From assembly GCF_947495455.1 (NCBI RefSeq), contig NZ_CANLZC010000032.1:1-50204 (forward strand): 50,204 nt of DNA. The letters run 5' to 3'. The DNA is from an uncultured Shewanella sp. (GTDB taxonomy: Bacteria > Pseudomonadota > Gammaproteobacteria > Enterobacterales > Shewanellaceae). Shown one piece after another: positions 20,713-28,240 of the stretch. Positions within the stretch are counted from its first letter, which is position 1. Every line of letters begins with the position of its first letter. The notes under the pieces are model-generated. The model did no database searches, was not told the origin of the DNA, and was given only the letters and a program-made list of their open reading frames with translations. The position numbers were made by a program, and so were the translations under genes.

Positions 20713-20788
20713 TGGTGGGTCGTGAAGGATTCGAACCTTCGACCAATTGGTTAAAAGCCAACTGCTCTACCGACTGAGCTAACGACCC
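20713..20788 (-). tRNA. tRNA-Lys (anticodon UUU), copy 1
   Basis: 76 bases with encoded CCA: acceptor stem GGGTCGT / ACGACCC, D arm GCTC-AGTCGGTA-GAGC, anticodon arm GTTGG-CTTTTAA-CCAAT, T arm GAAGG-TTCGAAT-CCTTC. Every stem pairs perfectly. Identical to the four other copies. Confidence 0.97.
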
Positions 20789-20838
20789 ATATTGGTGTTG
20801 ATTGTCACTTTGTCAGAAATAACTAACATTCTTTAAAG

Positions 20839-20939
20839 TGGTGGTACGTTATGGTTCCTAACCTTCACCTTGGTTAAAAGCCAACTGCCCTTTTTTATAA
20901 AAAACTGGCTTTACAAAAAAGCGACTGAGCTAACGTCCC
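20839..20939 (-). pseudogene. tRNA-Lys-like degenerate unit 3
   Basis: About 100 bases. It retains the CCACCA end, the D-stem start and a perfect anticodon arm, but the D-loop is replaced by an insertion that itself can form a hairpin (TTTTTTGTAAAGCCAG / TTTTTTATAAAAAA), and the T arm is lost (GGTTAGGAACC). The acceptor strands GGGACGT / ACGTACC still pair at six of seven positions. Confidence 0.78.
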
Positions 20940-20990
20940 ATTAATTACTGCTTATTTTTAACTTTTCACTAAGCTGTACTTTGAGAAAAG

Positions 20991-21066
20991 TGGTGGGTCG
21001 TGAAGGATTCGAACCTTCGACCAATTGGTTAAAAGCCAACTGCTCTACCGACTGAGCTAACGACCC
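20991..21066 (-). tRNA. tRNA-Lys (anticodon UUU), copy 2
   Basis: Identical to copy 1, with perfect acceptor, D, anticodon and T stems and an encoded CCA. It lies 278 bases from copy 1, the two being separated by degenerate unit 3 in a repeated spacer. Confidence 0.97.
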
Positions 21067-21116
21067 ATATTGGTGTTGATTGTCACTTTGTCAGAAATAA
21101 CTAACATTCTTTAAAG

Positions 21117-21202
21117 TGGTGGCACGTTATGGTTCCTAACCTTCACCTTGGTTAAAAGCCAACTGCCCTTGCTTTACAAAAAAGCGACTGAGCTAACGAC
21201 CC
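21117..21202 (-). pseudogene. tRNA-Lys-like degenerate unit 4
   Basis: Shorter relative of unit 3 (86 bases) with a reduced D-loop insertion (TTTTTTGTAAAGCAAG) and the same changed T arm. Anticodon arm and encoded CCA are kept. The acceptor strands GGGTCGT / ACGTGCC mismatch at two positions. Confidence 0.78.
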
Positions 21203-21241
21203 ATCTGGTACTGCTTCTACATTTTATACTCTATACAAGAG

Positions 21242-21344
21242 TGATGTTTCGCTTCAATTTAGTTTTCAACCTATTGGTTAAAAGCCAACTGCCCTTTTTT
21301 TATAAATAACTGGCTTTACAAAAAAGCAACTGAGCTAACGCCCC
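21242..21344 (-). pseudogene. tRNA-Lys-like degenerate unit 5
   Basis: Anticodon arm with perfect GTTGG-CTTTTAA-CCAAT, a long D-loop insertion of the hairpin type, and a 3' half replaced by AT-rich sequence (TTGAAAACTAAATTGAAGC) with no T arm and no CCA. Confidence 0.72.
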
Positions 21345-21395
21345 ATCTAATCTTGCTTATTTTTAACTTCTCACTAAGCTGCACTTTAACAAAAG

Positions 21396-21471
21396 TGGTG
21401 GGTCGTGAAGGATTCGAACCTTCGACCAATTGGTTAAAAGCCAACTGCTCTACCGACTGAGCTAACGACCC
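21396..21471 (-). tRNA. tRNA-Lys (anticodon UUU), copy 3
   Basis: Identical to copy 1, all four stems perfect, CCA encoded. It is flanked on both sides by degenerate units 5 and 6. Confidence 0.97.
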
Positions 21472-21510
21472 ATCTGGTACTGCTTCTGTATTTTATACTC
21501 TGTACAAGAG

Positions 21511-21597
21511 TGATGTTCCGCTTTAATTTAGTTTTCAACCTATTGGTTAAAAGCCAACTGCCCTTTCTCTAATAAATAGCGACTGAGCTAACGACCC
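21511..21597 (-). pseudogene. tRNA-Lys-like degenerate unit 6
   Basis: Keeps the true 5' end (GGGTCGTTAGCTCAGTCG) and the anticodon arm. It has the TTTATTAGAGAAA-type D-loop insertion, and its 3' half lacks a T arm and CCA. Confidence 0.75.
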
Positions 21598-21636
21598 ATC
21601 TGCTACTGCTTCTGTATTTTATACTCTGTACTAGAG

Positions 21637-21723
21637 TGATGTTTCGCTTCAATTTAGTTTTCAACCTATTGGTTAAAAGCCAACTGCTCTTTCTCTAATA
21701 AAAAGCGACTGAGCTAACGACCC
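21637..21723 (-). pseudogene. tRNA-Lys-like degenerate unit 7
   Basis: Near-duplicate of unit 6, with the 5' end and anticodon arm conserved, the D-stem 3' strand GAGC as in the true tRNA, a D-loop insertion TTTTTATTAGAGAAA, and no T arm or CCA. Confidence 0.75.
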
Positions 21724-21773
21724 ATCTAATTTTGCTAATTTTTAATTTCTTACTAAACAGCACTTAAAAAAAG

Positions 21774-21849
21774 TGGTGGGTCGTGAAGGATTCGAACCTT
21801 CGACCAATTGGTTAAAAGCCAACTGCTCTACCGACTGAGCTAACGACCC
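21774..21849 (-). tRNA. tRNA-Lys (anticodon UUU), copy 4
   Basis: Identical to copy 1. It is separated from copy 5 by 279 bases, with degenerate unit 8 between them, mirroring the spacing of copies 1 and 2. Confidence 0.97.
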
Positions 21850-21899
21850 ATATTGGTGTTGATTGTCACTTTGTCAGAAATAACTAACATTCTTTAAAG

Positions 21900-22001
21900 T
21901 GGTGGTACGTTATGGTTCCTAACCTTCACCTTGGTTAAAAGCCAACTGCCCTTATTTTATAAAAAACTGGCTTTACAAAATAGTGACTGAGCTAACGCCC
22001 C
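21900..22001 (-). pseudogene. tRNA-Lys-like degenerate unit 8
   Basis: Near-duplicate of unit 3 with the hairpin-type D-loop insertion, a conserved anticodon arm, changed T arm and encoded CCACCA end. The acceptor strands GGGGCGT / ACGTACC pair imperfectly. Confidence 0.78.
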
Positions 22002-22052
22002 ATTAAATACTACTTATTTTTAACTTTTCACTAAGCCGTACTTTAAGAAAAG

Positions 22053-22128
22053 TGGTGGGTCGTGAAGGATTCGAACCTTCGACCAATTGGTTAAAAGCCA
22101 ACTGCTCTACCGACTGAGCTAACGACCC
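22053..22128 (-). tRNA. tRNA-Lys (anticodon UUU), copy 5 (promoter-proximal)
   Basis: Identical to copy 1 and first to be transcribed, about 90 bases downstream of the array promoter. Its position behind tol-pal-cpoB is the same as that of the lysT tRNA operon in E. coli. Confidence 0.97.
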
Positions 22129-22227
22129 ATCTGCAAGCAATATGTTAATGAAAAATAACATTTTAAGCTGCTACTCTTAATTAACTATTCAATGCTCTTA
22201 ACTTGCTGTCTCGTTCTGAGGGCGCCT

Positions 22228-22255
22228 ATAATACCGTTTTAATCTCTTCATGCAA
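22228..22255 (-). promoter_or_regulatory. Promoter of the tRNA-Lys array
   Basis: On the minus strand, -35 TTGCAT (22250-22255), a 16-base spacer and -10 TATTAT (22228-22233), followed by the GC-rich discriminator GGCGCC. A GC-rich discriminator is typical of stable-RNA promoters under stringent control. It lies between the cpoB stop codon and the first tRNA. Confidence 0.75.
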
Positions 22256-22326
22256 GCGCAAATTAAACCTTTTTTGTCAGTTGCATGAAAAACAATCGAG
22301 AAGATTAATTTTTGTATCACTCGCGC

Positions 22327-23049
22327 CTAAAGCTCGGCTAATTTTTGCTCCGCAATACGAGCAGCGGCACTGTTGGCGTACTCTTTGATGACATTTTGAT
22401 AAAGTTTACGTGCGCTAGCTGTATTACCTTGTTTTTTCGCTATCATGCCCAACTTAACCATACTATCAGCCCGTTTAGTTGAATCTTTATACTTTTCAAC
22501 AACAGTCATAAAGGCCGATTGAGCCTGAACAAGGTCCCCTTTATTGTATAACAGCTGGCCCAACCAATAGTTTGCATTAGCAGCATAGGTCGAATTCGGG
22601 TACGCATCGATAAATTGACGAAATGCCGGAATAGCCTCATCATACAAACGTTGCTTAAGCACTAAATTAACCGCTTTCTCATAACTTGCGGTTTCACCTA
22701 ACGAACTCGAAACTTGTTCAGTAGACGGGCTTTTCTTCGCTGTACTTGCGGCGCTTGTCAAATTAGCAATATCATCATAGAGCTGCCTTTGGCGCTGTAA
22801 CATCTGTTCAATCTGATAACCTTGTTGCTCAGTCAGTCCCCGTAAATCTAACACATCCTGCTGCAATGCATCTAAGCGTTGCTGCATCTGGTATTCACTC
22901 TGTTGTTTTGCCTTAATAATCCTTTCTAACTTGGCCACCCTTGAACTAATAGAGCTTGAAGTAGTAGCAATATCCTCAACAGGAGCAGGCGCTGCAAAAG
23001 CAGCGCCTGATGTAAGGGATATTGCCGCAATCAATGCGGCGACTTTCAT
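22327..23049 (-). CDS. cpoB: Cell division coordinator CpoB (YbgF)
   Basis: A periplasmic Tol-Pal partner that coordinates outer membrane constriction with peptidoglycan synthesis by PBP1B. The signal peptide MKVAALIAAISLTSGAAFAA is followed by a coiled-coil region (about residues 30-95; SSRVAKLERIIKAKQQSEYQ, MQQRLDALQQDVLDL) that trimerises in homologues. The C-terminal half has three TPR-like repeats, beginning YEKAVNLVLKQRLYDEAIPAFRQFI and ANYWLGQLLYNKGDLVQAQSAF. The 240 residues are in the usual range. It is the last protein gene of the tol-pal operon, 20 bases after pal, and the tRNA-Lys array begins behind it. Confidence 0.95.
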   Translation of the reverse strand: MKVAALIAAISLTSGAAFAAPAPVEDIATTSSSISSRVAKLERIIKAKQQSEYQMQQRLDALQQDVLDLRGLTEQQGYQIEQMLQRQRQLYDDIANLTSAASTAKKSPSTEQVSSSLGETASYEKAVNLVLKQRLYDEAIPAFRQFIDAYPNSTYAANANYWLGQLLYNKGDLVQAQSAFMTVVEKYKDSTKRADSMVKLGMIAKKQGNTASARKLYQNVIKEYANSAAARIAEQKLAEL

Positions 23050-23069
23050 AAATTAAACCCTATACGTTA

Positions 23070-23606
23070 TTAATAAACCAAAATAGCACGACGGTTTTGA
23101 GCAAAAGCGGCATCAGTACGCGAGGTATTAGCAGGCTTCTCTTCTCCATAGCTCACGATACTCATTTGACTCGGTAATACTCCCATGCCTTGCAAATATT
23201 TAGCAACCGACTTCGCACGTCGCTCACCTAGTGCAATATTATATTCAGGTGTACCTCGGTCATCAGTATAACCTTCAATCACCACTTTCACATTAGAGTG
23301 TGCCGCTAAATACTCAGCATGTGCGTTTAAAATTTCTTCATACTGAGGCGTAAGGGTACTATTATCAAATTTAAAATAAATAGTATTCTCTTTTCTTAGC
23401 TCTTGGTACTTAAGACGTTGTTGCTCCTCAGGTGAAACGATAGGTGCAACTCCCCCCGTCTGAACACCATTTGCAGCGGATTCACTTGAAGTCGTTCCAT
23501 TTGTACTTGTTGCATCGGTTTCTGTTTCCGATGTTGAACTACAAGCACTTACTGCCATAATAGGAAGTACGACCAACATTGCTTTAAAAAGCTTATTTAA
23601 ATCCAT
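23070..23606 (-). CDS. pal: Peptidoglycan-associated lipoprotein Pal
   Basis: An outer membrane lipoprotein that anchors the outer membrane to peptidoglycan and binds TolB and TolA. The signal peptide MDLNKLFKAMLVVLPIMAVSAC ends in a lipobox with the acylated Cys at about residue 22. A Ser/Thr-rich linker (about 23-60) precedes the OmpA-like domain, with IYFKFDNSTLTPQYEEILNAHAEYL, VVIEGYTDDRGTPEYNIALGERRA and IVSYGEEKPANTSRTDAAFAQNRRAILVY. The last two blocks contain the residues that bind diaminopimelate. 178 residues. It lies between tolB and cpoB with short gaps, as in the standard operon. Confidence 0.97.
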   Translation of the reverse strand: MDLNKLFKAMLVVLPIMAVSACSSTSETETDATSTNGTTSSESAANGVQTGGVAPIVSPEEQQRLKYQELRKENTIYFKFDNSTLTPQYEEILNAHAEYLAAHSNVKVVIEGYTDDRGTPEYNIALGERRAKSVAKYLQGMGVLPSQMSIVSYGEEKPANTSRTDAAFAQNRRAILVY

Positions 23607-23633
23607 TATAAAATCCTTAATCTTATAGTTTAG

Positions 23634-24953
23634 TTAGAGATATGGTGACCAAGAAGGTGATCTGACTTCCCCTTGCCCCATTGGTAATCTTGCTTTAAAT
23701 CGCCCATCCGTTGAAACTGCTGCCAATACTTGCTTACCCTGATAAGTCGTCCCATAAATGACCATAGTACCATTGGGTGCAATACTGGGCGATTCATCTA
23801 AATGTGTTTCCGTTAATACATCCATAAAACGAGTTTTTAAATCCATTTTGGCAATGTGAAATTTACCTTGTATTTTATGCACAAAAACAATGCCACTTCC
23901 ATCGGGCATAACCGCCCCTCCCATATTGGCTTGCCCTTCAAAGGTCAAACGGGATACTTTTCCTGTATCTAAATACACACGGTAAAGCTGAGGTCTTCCT
24001 CCTCTTTCAGAAGTAAATAATAATGATTTGCCATCAGGAAACCACTTCGCTTCTGTATCAATCGCATAATGATTCGTCACCCGAGACAGTGCTTTTGTGG
24101 CAATATCAATAATATAAATATCAGGTTGACCATCTTTTGAAAGTGTAATCGCTAATTTTTTTCCATCCGGTGAAAACGCTGGCGCACCATTAATATTGGG
24201 ATAACTCGTGACTTTTGTTCTTGCCTGAGTATAAATGTCTTGTATATAAATCTCGGACTTTTTGTTTTCAAAACTCACATACGCCAGTTGCCTACCATCA
24301 GGAGACCAACTGGGTGACATTAATGGCTCAGGTGATCGCAATAACATCTGCTCATTATAACCGTCATAATCCGCAATCATTAAACGATAGGGATACTTGT
24401 CACCATGTTTCACCACAACATAGGCAATACGCGTTAAAAATGCCCCTTTAATCCCAGTCAATTGTTCATAAACAATATCACTGATCCTATGTGCATATTG
24501 TCTAAATTGCGCATCAGAAATCACCGCCTCACGGGAATCAAGAATAAAATCATTTTTCATCGCCGTTGGGTTTTGCTGCACTTTAATTAAATCTATCAAT
24601 TCAAAATTGACTAAATATTGCCCCGCGCCATAAGGCTTAACCGTACCGGCAACCACAGCTTCAGCACTGACATCCTTCCAGCTTGTTGGGTTAAAGTCAC
24701 TCATACCCGATAAGCTTTTTTGAGGTAATCCAAATGTATCTATGGGGTTAAATGTGCCACTTCTCGTCAAATCAGATGTCACGACATCCGAAATTTGCGA
24801 AGGCGCTGGACCTTGCCCTTGCCATTTAAATGGCATCACGACTATTGGGCGCGCTGCATCAACCCCTTCTGTAATGACAATGTCCAATGCAGCCTTGACT
24901 GGTGCTGAACAAAACACAAGTATTAAAACTAAATATTTTCCTAATACTTTCAT
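23634..24953 (-). CDS. tolB: Tol-Pal system beta-propeller protein TolB
   Basis: A periplasmic protein that shuttles between Pal and TolA. The frame opens six bases earlier, but AAAGG is better spaced to the second Met, giving 439 residues. The signal peptide [21 protein letters not shown] is followed by the N-terminal domain (about 25-165) and a six-bladed propeller of PD40/WD40-like repeats recognisable by [63 protein letters not shown] and [16 protein letters not shown]. The C-terminus SPSWSPYL is typical. It is nine bases downstream of tolA, in the same operon. Confidence 0.97.
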   Translation of the reverse strand: MKVLGKYLVLILVFCSAPVKAALDIVITEGVDAARPIVVMPFKWQGQGPAPSQISDVVTSDLTRSGTFNPIDTFGLPQKSLSGMSDFNPTSWKDVSAEAVVAGTVKPYGAGQYLVNFELIDLIKVQQNPTAMKNDFILDSREAVISDAQFRQYAHRISDIVYEQLTGIKGAFLTRIAYVVVKHGDKYPYRLMIADYDGYNEQMLLRSPEPLMSPSWSPDGRQLAYVSFENKKSEIYIQDIYTQARTKVTSYPNINGAPAFSPDGKKLAITLSKDGQPDIYIIDIATKALSRVTNHYAIDTEAKWFPDGKSLLFTSERGGRPQLYRVYLDTGKVSRLTFEGQANMGGAVMPDGSGIVFVHKIQGKFHIAKMDLKTRFMDVLTETHLDESPSIAPNGTMVIYGTTYQGKQVLAAVSTDGRFKARLPMGQGEVRSPSWSPYL

Positions 24954-24962
24954 AAGCATCCT

Positions 24963-25901
24963 TTAATTAAACTTATCTGGAGACACAGTTAAATTGATTT
25001 CTCTTAACTTTTCATAAACATCCGGCTCTGCTGATACCGGTAAACGTCCGGCTTTTGTTATCGCCGTTTCTGCAGCTCGACAGACGACATTATCACCACC
25101 TAAGGTTTTAACTGCGGTCACAAAACCATCTTTAGCTAAACGAATAAACACTTTACAACTCTTCCCTCTCATGGATTCATTCGTCACTAAATTACGTTCA
25201 ATCGTCGCCTTGATCATCGCACGATACTTATTCACCTCTGACACCAACTGCTTATTTTTAAGGCTAGAGAGGTTAGCTTGTTCTTCAGCTAACGCTTCCT
25301 GCATCATCCTTTCTTGCTCTTGTCGTGCTTTTTCTTCTGCTTTTCGTTTACGCTCAGCTTCCGCTTTACGCTTACGTTCATCAGCCGCTTTCTTCGCCGC
25401 TGCTTCTTCTTGCTTACGCTTCTGTGCAGCTTGTTTCGCTGCAGCCTCTGCGGCTTGTCGCTCTTTTTCCTTTTGTTTTCGTTGATTTTCAGCTTGTTGT
25501 GCTCTTTCCTGCTCTTGCTTCTGCTTTAATTTAGCCGCTTTCGCAGCCGCTAATGCCTGTTGTGCTTCTTTCTCTTGTTGCTGACGCTGTTGTTCAAGCT
25601 TCTTAATTCTTAATTGTTCTTGCTCTCTATCTTTTCGCGCTTTATCCGCTTGACGCTTAAGCTCATCTTGTCGCTGCTTTTCTTTTCGCTCAGCGGCCAA
25701 CTTTTGCGCTTTAAGCTTTTCAACCTGCTGATCCACTTGAGACTGACTGACAACAACGGCTTCCAATGCTGGCGCACTGGCCTGAGGAATGACCTCAGGT
25801 TTATCATCAAAATTAAGGTTCAACACCAACAATACAATCACACCAATGTGTATGATTGCTGAGATAGAAATCGGTATACTTAACTTAGGTTCTTTAGCCA
25901 C
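24963..25901 (-). CDS. tolA: Cell envelope protein TolA
   Basis: An inner membrane protein linking TolQR to TolB-Pal across the periplasm. Domain I has one membrane segment (about residues 10-30, ISISAIIHIGVIVLLVLNL). Domain II (about 60-215) is a long charged helix rich in Ala, Lys, Gln, Glu and Arg, with many AAAKKAADERKRKAEAERK-like stretches, and gives strong low-complexity base bias. Domain III (about 225-312) has the conserved KSCKVFIRLAKDGFV and VCRAAETAITKAGRLP. 312 residues, shorter than E. coli TolA (421), mostly in domain II. It starts with GTG directly after the tolR stop. Confidence 0.95.
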   Translation of the reverse strand: MAKEPKLSIPISISAIIHIGVIVLLVLNLNFDDKPEVIPQASAPALEAVVVSQSQVDQQVEKLKAQKLAAERKEKQRQDELKRQADKARKDREQEQLRIKKLEQQRQQQEKEAQQALAAAKAAKLKQKQEQERAQQAENQRKQKEKERQAAEAAAKQAAQKRKQEEAAAKKAADERKRKAEAERKRKAEEKARQEQERMMQEALAEEQANLSSLKNKQLVSEVNKYRAMIKATIERNLVTNESMRGKSCKVFIRLAKDGFVTAVKTLGGDNVVCRAAETAITKAGRLPVSAEPDVYEKLREINLTVSPDKFN

Positions 25902-26339
25902 CTACTTCTCCTTTGGCGCATCAGTCATTAACCCCACCGAAGGCACGCCTGCATGTTGTAAAGTCACCATCAATTGGATCACTTTTTCATAGGCAATACT
26001 TTTATCGGCTTTAACAACAACTGGCCTTTGTGGCTCAAGTTGAATAATCGCGGCAACGCGAACAGCCATATCATCTAAACTCAATATCTCACGATTACTC
26101 ACACTACCCACATCCAAATAATAATCCCCTTGAGCATCGATGGAAGCGACCACAGGAGGTTTACTATCCGCAGGCAAAGATTCAGCCGCGCCTTGTGGTA
26201 AATCCACTTTCACCCCTTGAGTAACAATAGGCGCTGTGACCATAAAAATAATCAAGAGTACCAACATAACATCGATATAAGGCACAACATTGATTTCAGC
26301 CACAGGACGACGACGTTTTCGTTGATAACCTTGTTGCAT
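25902..26339 (-). CDS. tolR: Biopolymer transport protein TolR
   Basis: Inner membrane part of the proton-driven TolQR motor. One membrane helix near the N-terminus (about 18-40, IDVMLVLLIIFMVTAPIV) carries the conserved Asp of PYIDVMLVLL, which takes part in proton flow. The motif GVKVDLPQ follows, then the periplasmic ExbD/TolR domain (RPVVVKADKSIAYEKVIQLM). 145 residues, as in the family. Its start overlaps the tolQ stop by one base and its stop abuts tolA, implying translational coupling. Confidence 0.97.
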   Translation of the reverse strand: MQQGYQRKRRRPVAEINVVPYIDVMLVLLIIFMVTAPIVTQGVKVDLPQGAAESLPADSKPPVVASIDAQGDYYLDVGSVSNREILSLDDMAVRVAAIIQLEPQRPVVVKADKSIAYEKVIQLMVTLQHAGVPSVGLMTDAPKEK

Positions 26340-27028
26340 TATCCTTTTTCCTTTTCGCTATAAGCTTGACGGTGCAATATACTGGAAAACTCTTCCATAA
26401 AATTCGCATACGCCATTTCAATTTTTTCAACCTGAGTTGAAAAACGATTATATGCAATTACAGCAGGAATAGCGGCAAATAATCCCATAGCTGTTGCGAT
26501 CAGTGCTTCTGCAATGCCCGGCGCAACCATCGCAAGTGTGGCATTTTCAACAGCGCCAAGGGCAATAAAGGAATTCATGATCCCCCAAACAGTGCCAAAT
26601 AAACCAATATAGGGGCTGGTTGAACCTATGGTCGCCAATAAGGGTAAATGGGTTTCTAACTTTTCCAATTCCCTCGATAAAGACACTCTCATGGCTCTAT
26701 AACTACCATCCATCACAGCTTCTGGCACTCGACCATTTAATTGACTTAATCGAGCATATTCTTTAAAACCTGCTACAAATAGTAACTCAGTCCCAGCATT
26801 ACTCTCTTGTCGAGCCGAAAGTTCTTGATAAAGCTTATTTAAATCGACACCAGACCAAAACTTATCTTCAAATTTATCTGCTTGTAATTTCGCCGAAGTC
26901 AACAATTTTCGCCTTTGTAAAATCACTCCCCAGGATACAACAGACAATGCTAACAAGGTCAACATGACAAATTTCACGAGTAAACTGGCCTGTAAAAATA
27001 GACCAACTAAAGAGATATCAGATTCCAC
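26339..27028 (-). CDS. tolQ: Proton channel subunit TolQ
   Basis: MotA/TolQ/ExbB-family inner membrane protein with three membrane segments: near residues 15-35 ([22 protein letters not shown]), and the pair around 130-150 and 165-190 ([25 protein letters not shown] and [20 protein letters not shown]), which contain the conserved polar residues of the channel. 229 residues. It starts with GTG and overlaps the end of ybgC by eleven bases. With TolR it energises TolA through the proton gradient. Confidence 0.97.
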   Translation of the reverse strand: MESDISLVGLFLQASLLVKFVMLTLLALSVVSWGVILQRRKLLTSAKLQADKFEDKFWSGVDLNKLYQELSARQESNAGTELLFVAGFKEYARLSQLNGRVPEAVMDGSYRAMRVSLSRELEKLETHLPLLATIGSTSPYIGLFGTVWGIMNSFIALGAVENATLAMVAPGIAEALIATAMGLFAAIPAVIAYNRFSTQVEKIEMAYANFMEEFSSILHRQAYSEKEKG

Positions 27029-27455
27029 AGGAAAACTCCTTGATAATATTTTTCGGTATGGCTTTAGGTCTCATTTCAGATAATGACACACAAGCCACTA
27101 AGATCATTGCTTTACAATACACCACACCCGCTTCATCAACGAGTTGCTGTGCAAATAACAAAGAAGCACGATTAACCTTTTCGACTTTAGTTTCCACTAT
27201 TAAGTTCTGTTCTAATCTTGCCGGTTTACAAAAATCAAGTTCACTGTGTTTAACCGCAAAAGCCAAATCTTCAGCCAGTAAGTCAACCTGACTGATCCCC
27301 AGCTCATTTAACCACTGACTTCTTGCACGTTCAAAGAACTTCAAATAATTGGCATGATAAACCACACCACCTGCATCTGTGTCTTCATAATAGATAAAAA
27401 TGGGCCAGCGAAACGTCACGTTAATAAATGCCAATCTAAGTAAAAATAAAGGCAT
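27018..27455 (-). CDS. ybgC: Tol-Pal associated acyl-CoA thioesterase YbgC
   Basis: A hotdog-fold thioesterase, the usual first gene of the tol-pal operon. It carries the 4-hydroxybenzoyl-CoA thioesterase signature [28 protein letters not shown], with the catalytic Asp in DTDAGG. ATG 27455 has AGG six bases upstream, giving 145 residues, but homologues often start just before the FRWP segment, so GTG 27419 (133 residues) is possible. The stop overlaps tolQ by eleven bases, which couples it to the operon. The physiological substrate is uncertain in the family (short acyl-CoA or acyl-ACP). Confidence 0.92.
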   Translation of the reverse strand: MPLFLLRLAFINVTFRWPIFIYYEDTDAGGVVYHANYLKFFERARSQWLNELGISQVDLLAEDLAFAVKHSELDFCKPARLEQNLIVETKVEKVNRASLLFAQQLVDEAGVVYCKAMILVACVSLSEMRPKAIPKNIIKEFSCGI

Positions 27456-27857
27456 ACTATACCTAGCCTATCGCCAATTGTGAATGCTCTGGCAAAATGA
27501 GATGCTACAATACGTAACAAGAATAAAATGAAAAAACACCATACAAGCCTAAACAAACCCAAACTTAAATCATAGAGACACCAAGCAAACGACAAACTCA
27601 ATTGCTAAAACAACAACTTAAACTTTAGTCTATTCAAAATTAATTATCGTTGAAAAAATAGTTAAAAGTAGAAAATACTGTGTGGACGGCATTGAATGTG
27701 ATTAATAATTTGATAACATTGATTAATTAACAGAAAAATAAAACAAGATTAAAAACAAATATATTTCATACAGTTAATGACATCTCCTCTCCTAAATTCC
27801 TCCTCAGAAAAACAATATGCATTAGAATTACTAATCGATTAACCCAATTTTTTTCGT
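27456..27857. other. AT-rich spacer upstream of the tol-pal operon
   Basis: About 400 bases without a convincing gene. The leftward promoter of ybgC should lie near its start, where GGTATAGT precedes the ATG, but no paired -35 is clear. The rest is AT-rich with no visible repeat. Confidence 0.4.
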
Positions 27858-27886
27858 TTGTACTCACTAGTTGAAAACTCTATGAT
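27858..27886 (+). promoter_or_regulatory. Candidate promoter of a small RNA
   Basis: -35 TTGTAC (27858-27863), a 17-base spacer and -10 TATGAT (27881-27886). The -10 matches five of six consensus bases, the -35 three of six. It reads toward the hairpin and terminator at 27893-28057, with no open reading frame between. Confidence 0.4.
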
Positions 27887-27892
27887 TGTTCC

Positions 27893-28057
27893 GTTCTCAG
27901 GAAGTGTCTACTAGCAGAGATGAGAACATAGAGCTTTATGCTTTAGTGAATGAATACAGAAGTGTTTCCACAGCTTCTTGTGCATGACTTCCTTCCTTCA
28001 ATTTGTTGATTGCAAACCATATTCTTGCAGCCCACTGACCTTTCAGTGGGCCTTTTT
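27893..28057 (+). ncRNA. Candidate structured small RNA (about 165 nt)
   Basis: No protein-coding frame is present. Directly after the predicted start, the arms GTTCTCA (27893-27899) and TGAGAAC (27921-27927) form a 7-bp stem whose loop contains a further TCT/AGA pairing. The 3' end is a strong intrinsic terminator. The middle (27940-28020) is largely unpaired and U-rich (TTGTGCATGACTTCCTTCCTTC), as in Hfq-binding RNAs. I do not recognise a known family. Its neighbours are ybgC (leftward, upstream) and motY (leftward, downstream), so it is an independent rightward transcript. Existence as an RNA is inference. Confidence 0.42.
28030..28057 (+). terminator. Rho-independent terminator with no upstream protein gene
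   Basis: 9-bp perfect stem GCCCACTGA / TCAGTGGGC with a four-base loop, followed by CTTTTT. It points rightward, but the next plus-strand protein gene upstream is about 8 kb away, which implies a non-coding transcript ending here. Confidence 0.85.
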
Positions 28058-28240
28058 CTTTCTGGGACAAAAAAATCAACTTATCCATCAATGAATACAA
28101 GCAATTTTTACCTTTTAGAAAAAGATTAAATAATTAATTATCATTAATATCATCGAAGGCATACATTTTCAAACAAGACTATTTTTGAAACAGGATGTTA
28201 TACCATGGCTTTATCCTGTGTCAGTCAGAACATGACATCA

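Noticed and set aside
20400..22130. CRISPR array suspected from regular repeats
   Set aside because: The repeats are tRNA genes and tRNA-derived units with related spacers; no short identical repeats with unique spacers and no cas genes.
25171..25534. Plus-strand frames inside tolA rich in Ser, Leu, Phe and Cys
   Set aside because: They are shadows of the low-complexity Ala/Lys/Gln-rich helix of TolA.
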